Origin: Mangifera indica
Taxonomy: Eukaryota > Streptophyta > Magnoliopsida > Sapindales > Anacardiaceae
Assembly: GCF_011075055.1 (NCBI RefSeq)
Contig: NC_058145.1
Coordinates: 1,438,887 to 1,502,886, forward strand
Reading direction: 5' to 3'
Length of the DNA stretch: 64,000 bases
The position numbers were made by a program, and so were the translations under genes. A model generated the notes under the pieces. The model had not been told where the DNA came from. It did not search any database and saw nothing but the letters and a program-made list of their open reading frames with translations. Below, piece after piece: positions 11,190-23,800 of the stretch (position 1 is its first letter; each line of letters begins with the position of its first letter).

Positions 11190-12112
11190 ATGGCTCCAAA
11201 ACAGCCAAATACTGGTCTCTTTGTAGGGTTAAACAAAGGTCATATTGTGACCAAGAAGGAATTGCCTCCATGCCCGTCTGATCGTAAAGGGGTAAGTTTT
11301 TTATGTCCCAAGATATTTATAGCAGTCTTTGGTTCAAATATTGGCAAATGTACTTTCTTTTTTCTTGTACCCCATCTAGTGATCTGCGAACCAGTCGTTC
11401 TCATAATTTTGGTGTTCTTTATAAACATTAGTATTCTTTACCTTTAGAGAGAAGTGTTTGTATTGGCATTCAACAACAATCAAACCGTTATTTAATTTTT
11501 CTAGGGATTCCATGATTCCTTTGTATTGTATCTTTTTCAGGGATGGTTTGCAGTGTCATCTTCATATTAGCTTTTCAATTTGCAATTTTAGGTTTATCTT
11601 GCTGTTATGTTAAAACCTTAGGACTTCCTTCAAATTTGCAAGTGAAAAATGCTCATGTTCAAAGTGGTCACCATGTACCGTTATTTTCATGCAGAAATCA
11701 AGCAAAAGGGTCCACTTTGTGAGGAATGTAATCAGGGAAGTTGCTGGTTTTGCACCATATGAGAAGAGGATCACTGAGCTTTTGAAAGTTGGAAAGGACA
11801 AGCGAGCATTGAAGGTTGCTAAAAGAAAGTTGGGTACCCACAAGAGGGCAAAGAAGAAGCGTGAAGAGATGTCTAGTGTTCTCCGCAAGATGAGGTAATG
11901 TTCAAGTGGATACTGTTTTTATGTATGTTTTAATGTTTTATTGGCATTGAAATGTTCCTAAAACTGGTATACGCCATTGTATCGAATTATGTTTATGAGA
12001 TGAAATATGGTTGGTTTTTTAAAAGCTAGGATTTCTTTCTAGACAATCTTTAACTCCTTTCTCTATGAATTTTCACTGCAGGGCAACCGGAGGTGGAGAT
12101 AAGAAGAAGTAA
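11190..12112 (+). CDS. RPL36: 60S ribosomal protein eL36
   Basis: Structural protein of the cytosolic large ribosomal subunit. Three exons join to 110 residues, the usual family length: 11190-11291, 11695-11894, 12082-12112. The start [18 protein letters not shown], the middle [17 protein letters not shown] block (here [20 protein letters not shown]) and the basic tail ([20 protein letters not shown]) with a final GGGDKKK are canonical. The ATG lies directly after the leader intron. One local difference is [11 protein letters not shown] where I recall ELAPRPSDRKG in most plants, which changes an Arg to Cys and an Ala to Pro. The gene has a TATA box and telo box about 0.65 kb upstream and looks fully intact and expressed. 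Confidence 0.97.
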
Positions 12113-12710
12113 GCTTGACTTCTGACTTCATCATAGATAGATGAGTTTGTTTATCTTATGCTGTTTTTCGATTACTCTAGAACATATTGAAAGCATTAAA
12201 ACGTTTATTCTGCTGTGGCATTTTTTTTGTTTGGAGAAATATTTAGTTATCTGATTTCAATTCTTTGTTGCTTAATTATATTTTCCAGAGTTTTTTCACC
12301 TTTTTTAATGCTGAATACTACGATTCTCACCCTCTGGAATAGTAACAGAACCTATAATTCTTTTGTCTATCTACGTAGATTACATTCCCTTAATAAGTAA
12401 ACATAAATACTTAAGAAACTATACAGACTTTGATGAGTTCAAACAAGACTCTCATTGCGAATTCGTAATTGGTTTGAGATTGATGAGTAGATATTAAAAT
12501 CTAGTTTGAAAACAATCTTATTTTTAAATTTGAATGTTTGGCTTGGTTTGAACTTACAAAGAGTCCAAATCATCGAATTCTAGAGTCAGTGAATGGTCAG
12601 TAATTTTCTCAATTACTGGTAGGAAGAATGTTTGGGTTGGTTCTGGATGAATGTTTGGATAAGCTCAATTGCTTGAACTAATGAACCCTTAAAGCGAAAT
12701 ATTAACTCTC

Positions 12711-12815
12711 TTTGAATAAGGGAACCTACCAACATCACAAATCTTGCTTCAAACAGGTTAATTAACCATGAGCTTGAAGTAGGATTTGTTATGTTGGTAG
12801 GTTTCTATCATTCAT
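12711..12815 (+). ncRNA. Candidate miRNA-like hairpin (or small foldback element)
   Basis: Two arms, 12723-12754 and 12772-12803, form about 30 pairs: AACCTACCAACA pairs perfectly with TGTTGGTAGGTT, followed after one mismatch by ACAAATC with GATTTGT and then CTTCAA with TTGAAG. Weaker pairing continues outward to about 12712/12814. The loop holds the palindrome GGTTAATTAACC. Few mismatches, a stem longer than 21 pairs and a short loop fit a plant miRNA precursor, but I do not recognise a known mature miRNA. A decayed MITE is the main alternative. The strand is not determined. Confidence 0.4.
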
Positions 12816-13565
12816 CATTCCAAATATCCTCATTCAACGCATTTGGGGAAGGAAGCACAGCTTCTTCAAATTGATAAATGATCGAATCAAGAAGCAATAT
12901 ATTGACAGGCTGCATCGGTGTTGGTGTAATCTAACACTGCCTAGTCCATATCTAGGCGGTACACATAAGAGCAAGTAAAGATAAAAATAGTAATTTTGGT
13001 CTGACTTTAAGAGTTTTGACCCTCTTTTTACTCTAATCGAGAAAAGATTTTTTAAAAGAAACGGGAAAAGGATTGGAGACTAAAAAATTCTATATATATT
13101 ATCTTTTTGTCTCGTTCCTATTTCTTTATATTAATAAATTTATTTAAAATATTATCATATTTTTATAATTTTAAATTATTTATATTTTTTAAATTTATTT
13201 AAATTTTTGTTGTATATATTAAAATAGTTAATATATTATTTTTTTGACATTTGAAATAATAAATTAGTTTTACTTTTACTTAATTTTGTTATTTAATATA
13301 TGAGAAGAAGATTTTATTTTACAAATATATAAAAAGCATTTTTCTACACGGAAAGGGGTCAAAGAATCATTTTTATTCTCATAATGAGGACACACCGAGC
13401 ATAGAAATTAATATTTCTAACAGAAACGAGAACGGGGATTTAGATCTTTACCTCATCCCTCCTCGTTGCCATTCCTATGTAAAGATCAGTTTAGGTTTTG
13501 ATAGCTATATTTTAGTAAGAAATATTGGGGAATTTAAATGTCATACTGTCCTGCTTAGTTTTAAG

Positions 13566-13720
13566 TTGCAACATACCCGATGTTCTAATTTTAAAACCCG
13601 GACCAGGTTTTAACCCAATTAAATGCCTCAATCGGACACTGATCAAACCGATAAACTACTTAAATAAACTTTAAACTAATATTAAAAAAAAATTATATTT
13701 ATTCATTACATACAAAATTT
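13566..13720. repeat. Degenerate dispersed repeat (CCCGGACC type), copy 2
   Basis: ACCCGATGTTC, AAAACCCGGACCAGG, CGGACACTGATC and AAACCGATAAACTACTTAAATAAA occur in the same order as in the 3978-4130 copy. No coding capacity. Confidence 0.4.
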
Positions 13721-14095
13721 GAATTATAATAAATCAAAATTGAATTGGATTTGATACCCGTGTCAACATTCAACTGCGAGGTGCCAGATTTAAATCCTAA
13801 CAATTGCAAAAACTAAAAAGAAAATAAAAATCAATTTTTACACCACATCAACATGACCGGATTTCACAAAATTGAACATTTAACTCGGTTTGAAGTGATT
13901 TCCATAGAATTTAAGACAAGATTTTTCTCCTTGCCTAAGAGCTCATTAAACGGCCCCTACTCATCAGTTACAACTACAAAACTGAGCAAAAATTGGCCAG
14001 ATTTATGAATAGATATTACACTTCCGGCTTCTCAGCTGCAATTGCCGGCACAAAAACTTATTGGTGCTCTAGAAAAGGAAAACAAAGAGGACAAC

Positions 14096-17000
14096 TTACG
14101 TTTTGAACCTCTGAGTGAGTTTCTCGACGCCTTCTCTACATTCTCCGGCTACCCGCTTTGCACCTTCAGTGACAGCTAATTTAAATTCTGCAGTGCTTTG
14201 CTGCAAGTTGTGTACTGATCCCTTCGCTTTCAAGATGGCTGCATCTTTTAATTCTTCAGCTCTTGTACCAGCCTTTGAGACCCACTCCTTTACAACTGAA
14301 ATAAAGAGAAGTACCTTCTGAATGACCTTATTAATAATTTCTTTAGATTTCCCTCTAACCTCATCTGCCAATGCCTTGAGCTTGTCCACCAGATTCTGAG
14401 CCCTGTTGACACTTCCTTCAACAGAGAATTGCTCACCAGCGCTAAGCCATGTAACTCCACCAGCACTCTCTTCACGGAGGTCACTGTCAACTACTACTTT
14501 AATGCCATGTTTCTCCCACCGATCTCTTGCTTCCTCCAGGGCTTTTGCCTGCTCCCTTGCTCTTTTAGCCTCATCCTCAGCCCAAGCCCTGCATTTGGAG
14601 AAAATAAGAAAATGCTAATGAATAGGATGTGATGGTTTTAAAAGAATTGATATGACAAATAATTTGGCCATGTACAACATTCGTCATTTTAGGTTATAGA
14701 GAAATACATTGCAGGTTTAAATTTAACCAGTCTCTGGTCAAAATATTGGTAATCATATAATAAGAACAAAAAATATGAGCTTCAGTAATTAAAAAGAGTT
14801 AGATATGCAAGCTGTGCCAAGGTTTAGTCATTTCCACAAGTAGGACAGAGGAGTTAAAATTGTTGTAAAATTGACAAAACACAGTTAAGTGCAAAGGCTT
14901 ACCTCTAAGAATTCACCATTCTCACACTCTATAAACTTGCATAACTATAAACATCTAAACATAAGTATTATCTCTCTCTTTAATTTATTAATTTCATGAG
15001 GAAGTAAAAGGCATATATGTATATGTGGCACATCTTTTCTTCATCTTAAACACATCAAGAACTCACTTTAGGTTCATATCATAGCATCAAAGAAAATGCT
15101 AACTGTATATAACTGCTTCCAGCAAATAAAATCATTTTTTACTTACCTAGCCATAGACAAGGCTTTCCGCTCAACCTCAAGCTCATATTGTAACCTGGCA
15201 ATCTCCTGGTTTTCATTCTCTGCTTCTATTCTAAGTTTGTTAATTCTTTTCTTTTCATATGACATCTCTACCTTGTTACTCATAAGGCTCTCCAACTGCT
15301 CCTCCACTTCACGCCGCAACTTTGACAGAATTTCCATTTCTGATTCAATAGCAGCACGCTCCTTCGTCAAGGCAATTCTATCCCCCTCTCTCTCAGCTTT
15401 CAACCTTTCCAGTTCCTTTCTTGCCTCTTCAGCCATTTTGTCCACAGCATCGATCTTGCTCCTTTCCATGGAAAGCTCCTTCTCAAAACTTGCATTGATA
15501 TCCTTCTCAACTTCAGCTACCAAGGCATTATGTGCAGAAACTGCATTCTCTGCTGCAGATTCTGCTTCAATTCGTGCAAGCTCATCACTAACTATGTCAG
15601 AAGCCTCGCCAATTGCAAGGGCAACAGCAGCTTGGGCTTTTGTGACAGGTTTATTTGGCTGGAAGAGTCTTGTGCAACCTTTTTTCAAATGAGAAAAAAA
15701 AGAAGGCGTATTAGACATAAAAATTTGAGATACAAACTGAAAAAAAATAGATCATCAGTGAATGCCACTGACCAAAAGCAAGTGCTATTATTCCCTGTTC
15801 TCCAGCAGACAAATCAGCCACAAGTGCAGGCCATGCATCTGGGTTTATTTTATCAATATCAATAAAACCAGAAAGTTGGTGTAGGATCTGCACATGACAT
15901 TGCAGGAAATACAATTGCAAGATCTATCATTGCACTTTTTTTTTTTTTTTTTGTGGTAAGAAAATCTATCATTACATTCGGAACTATGCAAAAGAAATGT
16001 AGCTGAAACTTTAAACCAGGCAAAGCCATATAAAATAAAACCTTTCTGTCAGCTTCTGGGAGTTGTCTTTTCTCAAGGGCCATCTTCCAACTAACAAGAT
16101 CCTGCCGTGATAATGGGCTGCAGTACAGAAGAGTTTATAACTATTAAATGGAAGCAGTCCTGGCGAAATACAACACATAGTAAGTTCATATCTGAAAGAC
16201 CTAAAAAATGGCAAACTTGACATATATCACATTCTTATTTTTTATTTATTCATTATTTTATTCTTCTCCAAGTGAAGGAATTAGCATTAACATGCATTAC
16301 CCAGCCTCCACATCATGCCTACAAGGTTTTGGTCACCATTCAGAAAATTTGTACCAATACCATTAAGGATATGAAAAATCACAAAGAACATCATACATGA
16401 TATAATGAATATTGAACAGGTCCAGATACTCAGAAAAATAAAAATAAATAAATAATTTCAGTAATCAATTTCAATAGTAATGGATTTAGATTAACCATGG
16501 AAAGCTAATTGAGTAGCATTAGGTAGAGCAATAGAACCAGTAATGTAAACATTATTTTCTGCCATGAAATTGTAGCAACAGCAAGGAAGATTGGCATTCA
16601 AGGAATCCAACAATCTAATCAAACGCACAGAATTATATTGCAGATCATTGGCCAAATCACCTTTCAGGAGAGAAGCAGAGTGGGCCAGGATCTTCATTAA
16701 ACAAATCACGTTGAGAAAGCCTGCTTGAGATAAGCCCTGCTTCCGCCAAGCCTGAAACATCAATCAAGCTCATTAAGATGCAACAAAGCAGTATACAATA
16801 ACTGGTATGCTATCAACAATAATTATAGACCAAAATCAAGATACTAATAATGCTTACCTTGAATTGATGAAAAATCAGGGTCTTCAGGTGTAACGTCATC
16901 AAATGCAAGTTCTGTAACATTGTCTATATACATTGCGGGATACACTTTTGAAACTGTATTCCTGCAAGTAAATGAACAACTATCGGATCACAAAATTCTG

Positions 17001-19234
17001 AACTTATGATTTTTGTATTGCTATTCAAATACAAACAATGTGCATCTAGCATTTGCTAATCCTAAAGAATTCCTGAAACCACATCCAACCATTCAGAGGA
17101 AGGACGAACGTACCTAGAAAGAGCACTACTTGCAGACACCAACCAACGAGCATACTCTCGACGAGTGCAAAGATCGGTGGGTTGAGCACCAGACTCAATA
17201 ACCTGAATAGAAATATTTTCATTATTGATAAAACTCTTAACAACAATAATTTTGACCATAGAATTCAATTAGGGCATAATGTAAATGAGGACACTGCCTT
17301 GTTAGATAGTTAAAACAAATCATATACACAAACTAAGAAAGTACCTTCAACACTTGCAGTGCTGCTAATGCTTGCCCTTGAACCTGATCAACGACTGCAG
17401 GAACCAAAACCTTCCCAGGGAGCACCTGTAGAGCTGCAGAAACTACAGATGGAGCAGGTATACCAGCAGGGGAGAAGCAACTCCTAGTAGCTGGTACAGT
17501 ATTTGACCTGATTTCATTAGTTTCATTTTGTTGATATGTCTCTTTTTCATTTGAAAATGGATTGGCAGATTCTGACACAGATGTTGTTCTGGAAGACCTA
17601 ATCTCACTGAGGTTATGAGATTCCAGGGAAGAATTGTTTCTTTCACCTGAGATTTGTACCTTTTTGCTGAGTTCAAGATTTTCCATGGATGAAGGTGAGG
17701 ATACAGCTTCCATAGGATCTTTGGCCACTATCTCGGGGTTTAAAAATGTGCCTGAACCGACTGATATATTCACAGCCACAGGCTCAGTGGGTACATGAGC
17801 AATGGTAGCAGAAGTGGGATACGAAGAAACATTGGAAATATTTGATCCAGGCAACCCTTCCAGATGATCACTGCCAGGGTCGGTTGGATTAAAAAAGTTG
17901 GTTTCTTCAAAATTTGCAAGGGTGTCTTTACTGATTTCAGAAGTTGATTCGAGTAAACATGCATCAGGGCTATCATCTGAATATTTAAGACTAAGGGCAC
18001 TTAAGGAACCGCCAACATTATCTGGTTCAAACAATTTCATTGCATCAAATGCAACTGATGTGTCATAGAAAGCTGATTCATGTTGCAAATTCTCTTGAAT
18101 GGAAGTATTATCAAAAAAATGAACGGCACTAGATGCATAATTGACATCGTCTACCGGCAGTATTTGATCATTGTTGGCAATTTTAGTTTCACTGGGAGCT
18201 TCATTATATTCAGAAGGAGGAACATTATTTGTACCTGTTTTGTTTTCCACACTATTATCATCTAGCTTCGTATCACGCTCCCCGTCTCCATCCTCATCAA
18301 CTTTAACTTTCTCATTATTGGAGGCCAATGAAACTTCCTGCTGAGTTGTCAAGGCTTCCATTTCCGGTTTAACCCCTGTGTTCAAGAATATATATAAATC
18401 ATAAGTGCAAGAAAACAACATGGTGGATATACTTAAGCACTCAGCAAATTTTATTTCAAAAAGAGCAAGAAGAGGCCACAACTTACTGGAAGTACTCCGC
18501 TTGCTTAGAGACAATGTGGCAAAGGTAAGCCCCGCAAGCAGAACTACTCCAGCGATGCCGGTACCCACCATCCCTGAAAGCAAACTACTTTGAAAGTGTT
18601 ATTAGACTAATATAAAAACCAACCTTATCATCATCATCATCTACTCGCCGATTCGAAAAAAAAAAAAAAAAAAAAACTTTATCATCATCTAACTCCGCCC
18701 AATCATGAACTTTCCAGCCATATTGAAGTCAACGAAGCGTTAGCATACATAACACAATGACATTACTGTAATTTAGCATAGAAAGTAGTTAACAATTCAA
18801 GAAAAGCACTAAATATACATTCAATTCGTTAAGCTTTCAAAGATCAATCGGGACGCTCGAACTGCATTTCGCATATTATATTAAACTAACGTGACCAGAA
18901 AATTTGAGCCGAGAAAAAAAAAAAAAAGGCAAAAGAGATCCTTCCTCATACCTCCAAGCCATTTCTTTCTCTGCGATTCAAGTGATTCTTCACCATCATC
19001 GGCCGAACCGGACCACCCGGAAAAGGCATCGCTCGATGATTTCGACTCGATCCGTGTCTTTCCATAAAGACGCCATTTACCGCTCGGCGAATAGCAGAGA
19101 AGGCGAACGGGATGATTAAGGTTCTTGAAACGACAGCGAATAAGAATTGTAGTGGAATTTCGGCAATTCCTGCAATTGAGAGACAGCCGCAGCTGGGGAG
19201 AGGTGGGAGAGCACAAGGCAGTCGTAGAAGCCAT
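14096..19234 (-). CDS. Plastid-type protein with S-layer-homology repeats and coiled coil
   Basis: Resembles the plant family that includes Arabidopsis AT5G23890 (SLH-domain protein, loosely annotated 'GPI-anchored adhesin-like'); its function is unknown. Ten exons were read: about 18952-19234, 18484-18570, 17344-18376, 17113-17203, 16860-16962, about 16680-16752, about 16050-16120, about 15772-15890, about 15147-15679 and 14096-about 14588. The N-terminus is a Ser/Arg-rich, acid-poor transit-type peptide. Exon 2 encodes one membrane segment (GTGIAGVVLLAGLTFATLSL). Exon 3 is acidic and low complexity. SLH-type repeats follow (REYARWLVSASSALSR...AFDDVTPEDPDFSSI; then FIDIDKINPDAW...FQPNKPVTKAQAAVALA). 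A long Glu/Lys/Arg coiled coil follows, and the protein ends EGVEKLTQRFKT. In cyanobacteria SLH proteins tie the outer membrane to peptidoglycan; a plastid envelope role here is an inference. The final codon and stop lie in ACGTAAGT, a perfect splice donor. Confidence 0.85.
15935..15952. repeat. Homopolymer T tract in intron
   Basis: A run of about 18 T within an intron of the SLH-protein gene, followed by TGTGG. On the minus-strand transcript it is poly(A). No other meaning is apparent. Confidence 0.7.
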
Positions 19235-20858
19235 TGAAAAGGGTACGATTTGGTTGAATTGAAATTCAAGGATGGTTGAGAAATGAAGAAGAAATCTAGG
19301 CTGGCGTTTTGCTCGGAGTTTTTCTCTTCTTTTTTAATTTTTTGTGGCTGAAAAATTGCCTGATGTTTTAAATATTAAAAATACAAAAAAAGAAATTAAA
19401 ATGAATAGTGTCTGATAAATGACACTTCTGCCAACAATTGACTAAAAATATCTGCTTCTGTAACCTCAACTATCGTTTTCTATTTGCTTTAGGCCTACTA
19501 TATTTGCGACACGAGTTTGATAAAAGTAGTGTAAATTTGAATCTAATTATTCCGAGCAAGTTGATAGATGTGGCTTGTATAAGACCAAATAATATATTTT
19601 ATTTACAAGTTTGAGCTTGAACCCTAATTTAATCTCGAATTTTTCCGAAACAAAAACATACCACCTCTAAGTTATTCAGTTTTACTTCAAAAATATGTAA
19701 TTTAATATAACATTAAAATGATATCATTTTACTGATAAAATCGATGTGAAATATTGTCATTTCACTTTAACAAATTTTGTCTTGAGCTAAAGCTCGACTT
19801 TGAACTTAACAATATAGTGTCAAACTTAATAGAATCAAATTCACGTCATTCATCAAATATTGATCTCAAACTCAACCAACCATCCTCGAGATCCAACAAA
19901 CTTGAGCTCCAAAGCCAACTCGTCTCTTTTTTAAACGAGCCAAACTTAAATATAGCCAAGCTCGTATTCAACTCAATTCGAATCTAGATATGAATGCAAC
20001 GGATTTTACACCCTCTATGTTTGATGGATCTATACAAACTTTTCATATTCAAGGGTGAGACATCTCATTTCATCAAAGTTTGGGTGGGACATAGTGGTTC
20101 CGCCTCACAATAGCTTGTCCTTGTACCTAGTAATTGCACATGTGATTTAATTGTAATTGCACATGTGACTTGCCGTTGGTCCCATTTAATCAATTACTTT
20201 GCCTTCCTATCCATACAAACTCCAACAAATGAAAACAAGGAACTCATACAAGAATACCGGTCTTACTTTATCATTGGCAGAAATTTTAAGAACAAAAAAA
20301 CAAAAATCGTTCAAATTAAAGTCCAAAAATTGTATGTTAAATGCTCTGATCCTTTACCAGGTAAAAGAAATATGCTATGCCGTACCACAGTTTTGAAACC
20401 TGGTCTGCCTGGTTTGACTGGAACCTGATGGCTGGTCCGGGTGAAGTTTCAATAGTGTTTAAGCCATTGAACATGGCACGGTTCATCAACCAATCCGCTG
20501 ACATCTTTGGGTCCCAAGAATTAGCAGCATGCAATGCACCAATAGACCACAATTCTATTTGGGTATATATTTTAAATATATATGTATATCAATAATTCTT
20601 ACATCTCGCCTAGGAAAGACCCAGACCAGCGTCTTGACTGACTCAAAGCCCGGTTTAAGTCTAAAATATTGTCCCATACTTGAAAGGACTATTTGCATAA
20701 AATGAAATTTTTATATCAGCTCAAAAGGTGTCAGAACTATGGAATGACCCGTATAAAAGTGAGGTAAACAAATCACCAGAAATGAAATTGTACATTTTGC
20801 TCCAGTTACAATCAGAAATAGATGAGCATGCGAAACTGCTTAGGTGCCATTCTTCATG
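19235..20858. other. Intergenic between SLH-protein promoter and CPSF100 3' end
   Basis: The first few hundred bases are the upstream region of the SLH-protein gene. 19560-19990 is a degenerate repeat with GAGCTAAAGCTCGA, CTCGAGATCC and CAAGCTCGTATTCAA words. 20108-20175 carries a short direct duplication (TAATTGCACATGTGA twice). 20385-20480 is a relic of the GAACCGG-type dispersed repeat. The CPSF100 3' UTR probably extends a few hundred bases below 20858. Confidence 0.5.
20385..20480. repeat. Degenerate dispersed repeat (TTTTGAAACCTGG type), copy 3
   Basis: TTTTGAAACCTGGTCTGCCTGG and GAACCTGATGGCTGGTCCGGGTGAAG match the general plan of the accession-wide plant repeat also glimpsed at 3978 and 13566. 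Similarity is partial and judged by eye. Confidence 0.35.
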
Positions 20859-23800
20859 TTATAGCAAATAAAACTGTGAATACAGATACTCACGAATCTT
20901 GTAGTAGTCTTCACATAAGGGGCCTTCAATCACAATCTGCTGGGTACCAGAACCTCCACCCTGCATAATGGAAACATAAAAAAACCATAGTAATTTTCTG
21001 CAACAATTAATATTTCATGCATGATTGCTTCCCACAAAGTTCAACTGGAAAAAATGAAAAGAAAATAACACGTCAAAGTGGAATTACTCTCACCTTCTGG
21101 CCTGCAGTCCCGATCTTGCGTATTGTGACATACTCACCACATCGCAAAGCTCCACCAAGGGCAAATTCTACCTGTAAAAGATATAACACTCTTTTAAGTT
21201 ATGATCACAAGATTTTGTGGACTATGGTTCATAAAGTTATGATCATCTTTTCATATTATAACACGGTGATCGTATGGTGAGAAAGAAAATAATGTAGCAA
21301 GTCAAATATTAATGATAAATATGAGTTGTAAACCAAATAAATGACAATCATTAGAGTGGTAAATCTTCAATGAACTCAAATTTGAGATGGCAATGGGATG
21401 GATTCCCAATGCCAGGAAATGTGCACGCAAAGATGCATATACAATCTTACACAGAGGTCCAGAGGGCCAAAAAGACATGCAACCTCTGTGCAAATTCTGT
21501 AGTAAGGTAGACATGTACACATATCTGCATGCAAATATCATACACATGGATGGCATCATTTAGTTTCTGATTCAGTTTTTGAGCAAGATGAGGTGCCGAT
21601 AATAACCTCATTCACTTGGTCTTACAACACTGAAGTAGTTTCTTCATTGAGCTAGCCAAGCAATCAATAAAAGAACTAGCAGTTAGGCAGAGACTATGTA
21701 ATCTCCAGGACCTTATCAGGATGCAATCACCTTGGAAGAGGAAAAGCCATGGGAATGCAGATGATCTGCAACCACATACAGAACATGCCAAAGTGAAAAG
21801 TGTGTGATTTTCCTTTTTGTTTTTAAGCCCGAGTTAAATAATTTTTGACCTAGTATTGGTGTGTTGCATCGCCAATTACTATCACAGTAAACTTAAAAGA
21901 GGGTTTGAATAAGAAACATACGATAAGGGCAAAAACAGAAAAGATGGAAAACAAATGTCAGTCACAATTAACCACATAATTTTCATTAATTTTCTTCAAC
22001 AAAAAATTATTTCAGTGTGTTGTTCGAAAAGTACCTGGATACCCTTACTGCTGAGAAAAGACTTAAAATCAGCCATTTTTAGATCACCAACAAGCACCGA
22101 TTTATGTGGTGGAGGGGAGGTTGAGATTGGTAATAAAGACAGCATGCCACTCTCTGTCTTCCCTACTTCAGCATCAACCCAAGCTATTTCATGATCTCCC
22201 AACTGAAATTGTAATATTACAAGGCATTAGAGGAAGATGATTTATGTGATATCATTAAGCATCACAATCTATGAGTTGCTGTAACACTTGCCTTCTTAAA
22301 GAGCACATTACTCATCAACTTCTCAGAAAGTTGTACCTAAGTGTCATGTAAAGAACAAAATGAATCTTACTTCAGGAAACATTAATCCACAGAAAAAAAA
22401 AAATCAAAATGAAACCAAATTATACCTTATAAGCACATAAATCAGAGGTGACATCAATTGTTTCTTCAATTTGTGGAGTATAAACATGAGGGCAAACATG
22501 CTTCAAGCAGTTTTGTTTCAAATGCTCAGTCGCCTCTGCTGATCCGTGTACCAAAACCTTGAAGGAAAAAAACAAATGCCATAAACTTCAGAATTATACT
22601 CAACACACATGCAAATTCTGGAAAAGCTCTGATGTTTCACTAAGGCTAATAAATTGATTGCTTGGAAGATCAGATTTAATGTTAATAAAAGAAGTGGTGA
22701 TGCCTAAGACTCAAGGGCACTCACCAAGGGGGCACCTAAGAACTGACTAAACTAATATGCTTCTAAAGAAAAATGGTTATTTTCTTATTTTGCAATGTCC
22801 AATTTCCTGATATGATCCATTCTTGACATGCCCAACTCAGTGGTAAAACTACTCACGATTCATTACTAACAGAAAAGTCATAAACCAAAAGTAGCTTTAA
22901 TCATACAGAGCAATGATGTGTCAAAACTGCCACAGAATGAGGTGAAAATAAATTAGCACATGCAGAAGCCATTTAAATGATTAATTGTGGCTTAAACTGA
23001 CAAGATGTGCAAAAAAAAAAAAAGAAAAAAAGAATCCCCCGCCAAAAGGAACATTATAGCACACAAAAACATCATATCCACAGCCTTAGCACTAGTAAAG
23101 GAAAGATGACAAGCACAAAGAAAAACCCGTACAAGCTTCAAAGGGGCCACATGAGCAAGTATTGTTTTGATTGAGCGGCCATCAGCACGCCCCTCATAGT
23201 CCATATAAATCAACGAACACTTCACTTGTACCTGACCACCAATGTAGAAAACAGGTTTAGAAAAGAGCAAAATTTATGCCAGATTGCACCTGGACCTGCT
23301 TTTTAAAAAAAAAGATAAAGCTACAAAACTATTACAGTAAGAATTATAGATAGATCCAACAGAAGACACAAATCTGCTTAAAACTGATGGTAGAACTGCT
23401 AATATAAATTCATTGATTCCATTTCCATTTCAGCACAAATAATAAATTGAAATTAAGATGTAATCCTGAAACCTCTGATTAGTATTCAATAGAATACAAA
23501 TTTTTGGGTTGACTAAGGTTTAAACTTAAATCTTGGATCCAGTTAAGCATGTCGGTTATGCTTGATTATTGAAAAAAATACAATATGTCGTTAGAAAAAA
23601 AACACACAAAAGAAGTTAGTCTGAGTTCACCAACCACAGATATTACAAGAACCAACAGAAATTGTTCGCTACAGCATAAACCAGTTTAAAATTTCCTCAC
23701 CCCTAGTGCCTCATATTCAATTAAAAAATAGAATAAGATAGAGAACAAAAAAAGAAAAGAGACATTATCAGTAGGAAAAATCACCGACCCTTAACTGAAA

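Larger units (their letters stand above)
12113..14095. other. Intergenic between eL36 and SLH-protein 3' ends
   Basis: Both neighbouring genes end here (convergent). It contains the eL36 3' UTR (probably to about 12250-12450), a long hairpin at 12711-12815, AT-rich sequence at 13080-13330, and a dispersed-repeat relic near 13566-13720. No coding gene was recognised. Confidence 0.5.

Noticed and set aside
14296..14314. GT...AG look-alike of 19 bases in the last exon of the SLH-protein gene
   Set aside because: Far too short for a plant intron, and removal would break the reading frame that continues cleanly through it.
15096..15692. 198-codon open frame on the plus strand
   Set aside because: It is antisense to the coiled-coil exon of the SLH-protein gene; its Ser/Leu-rich composition is the mirror of Glu/Lys-rich coding sequence.
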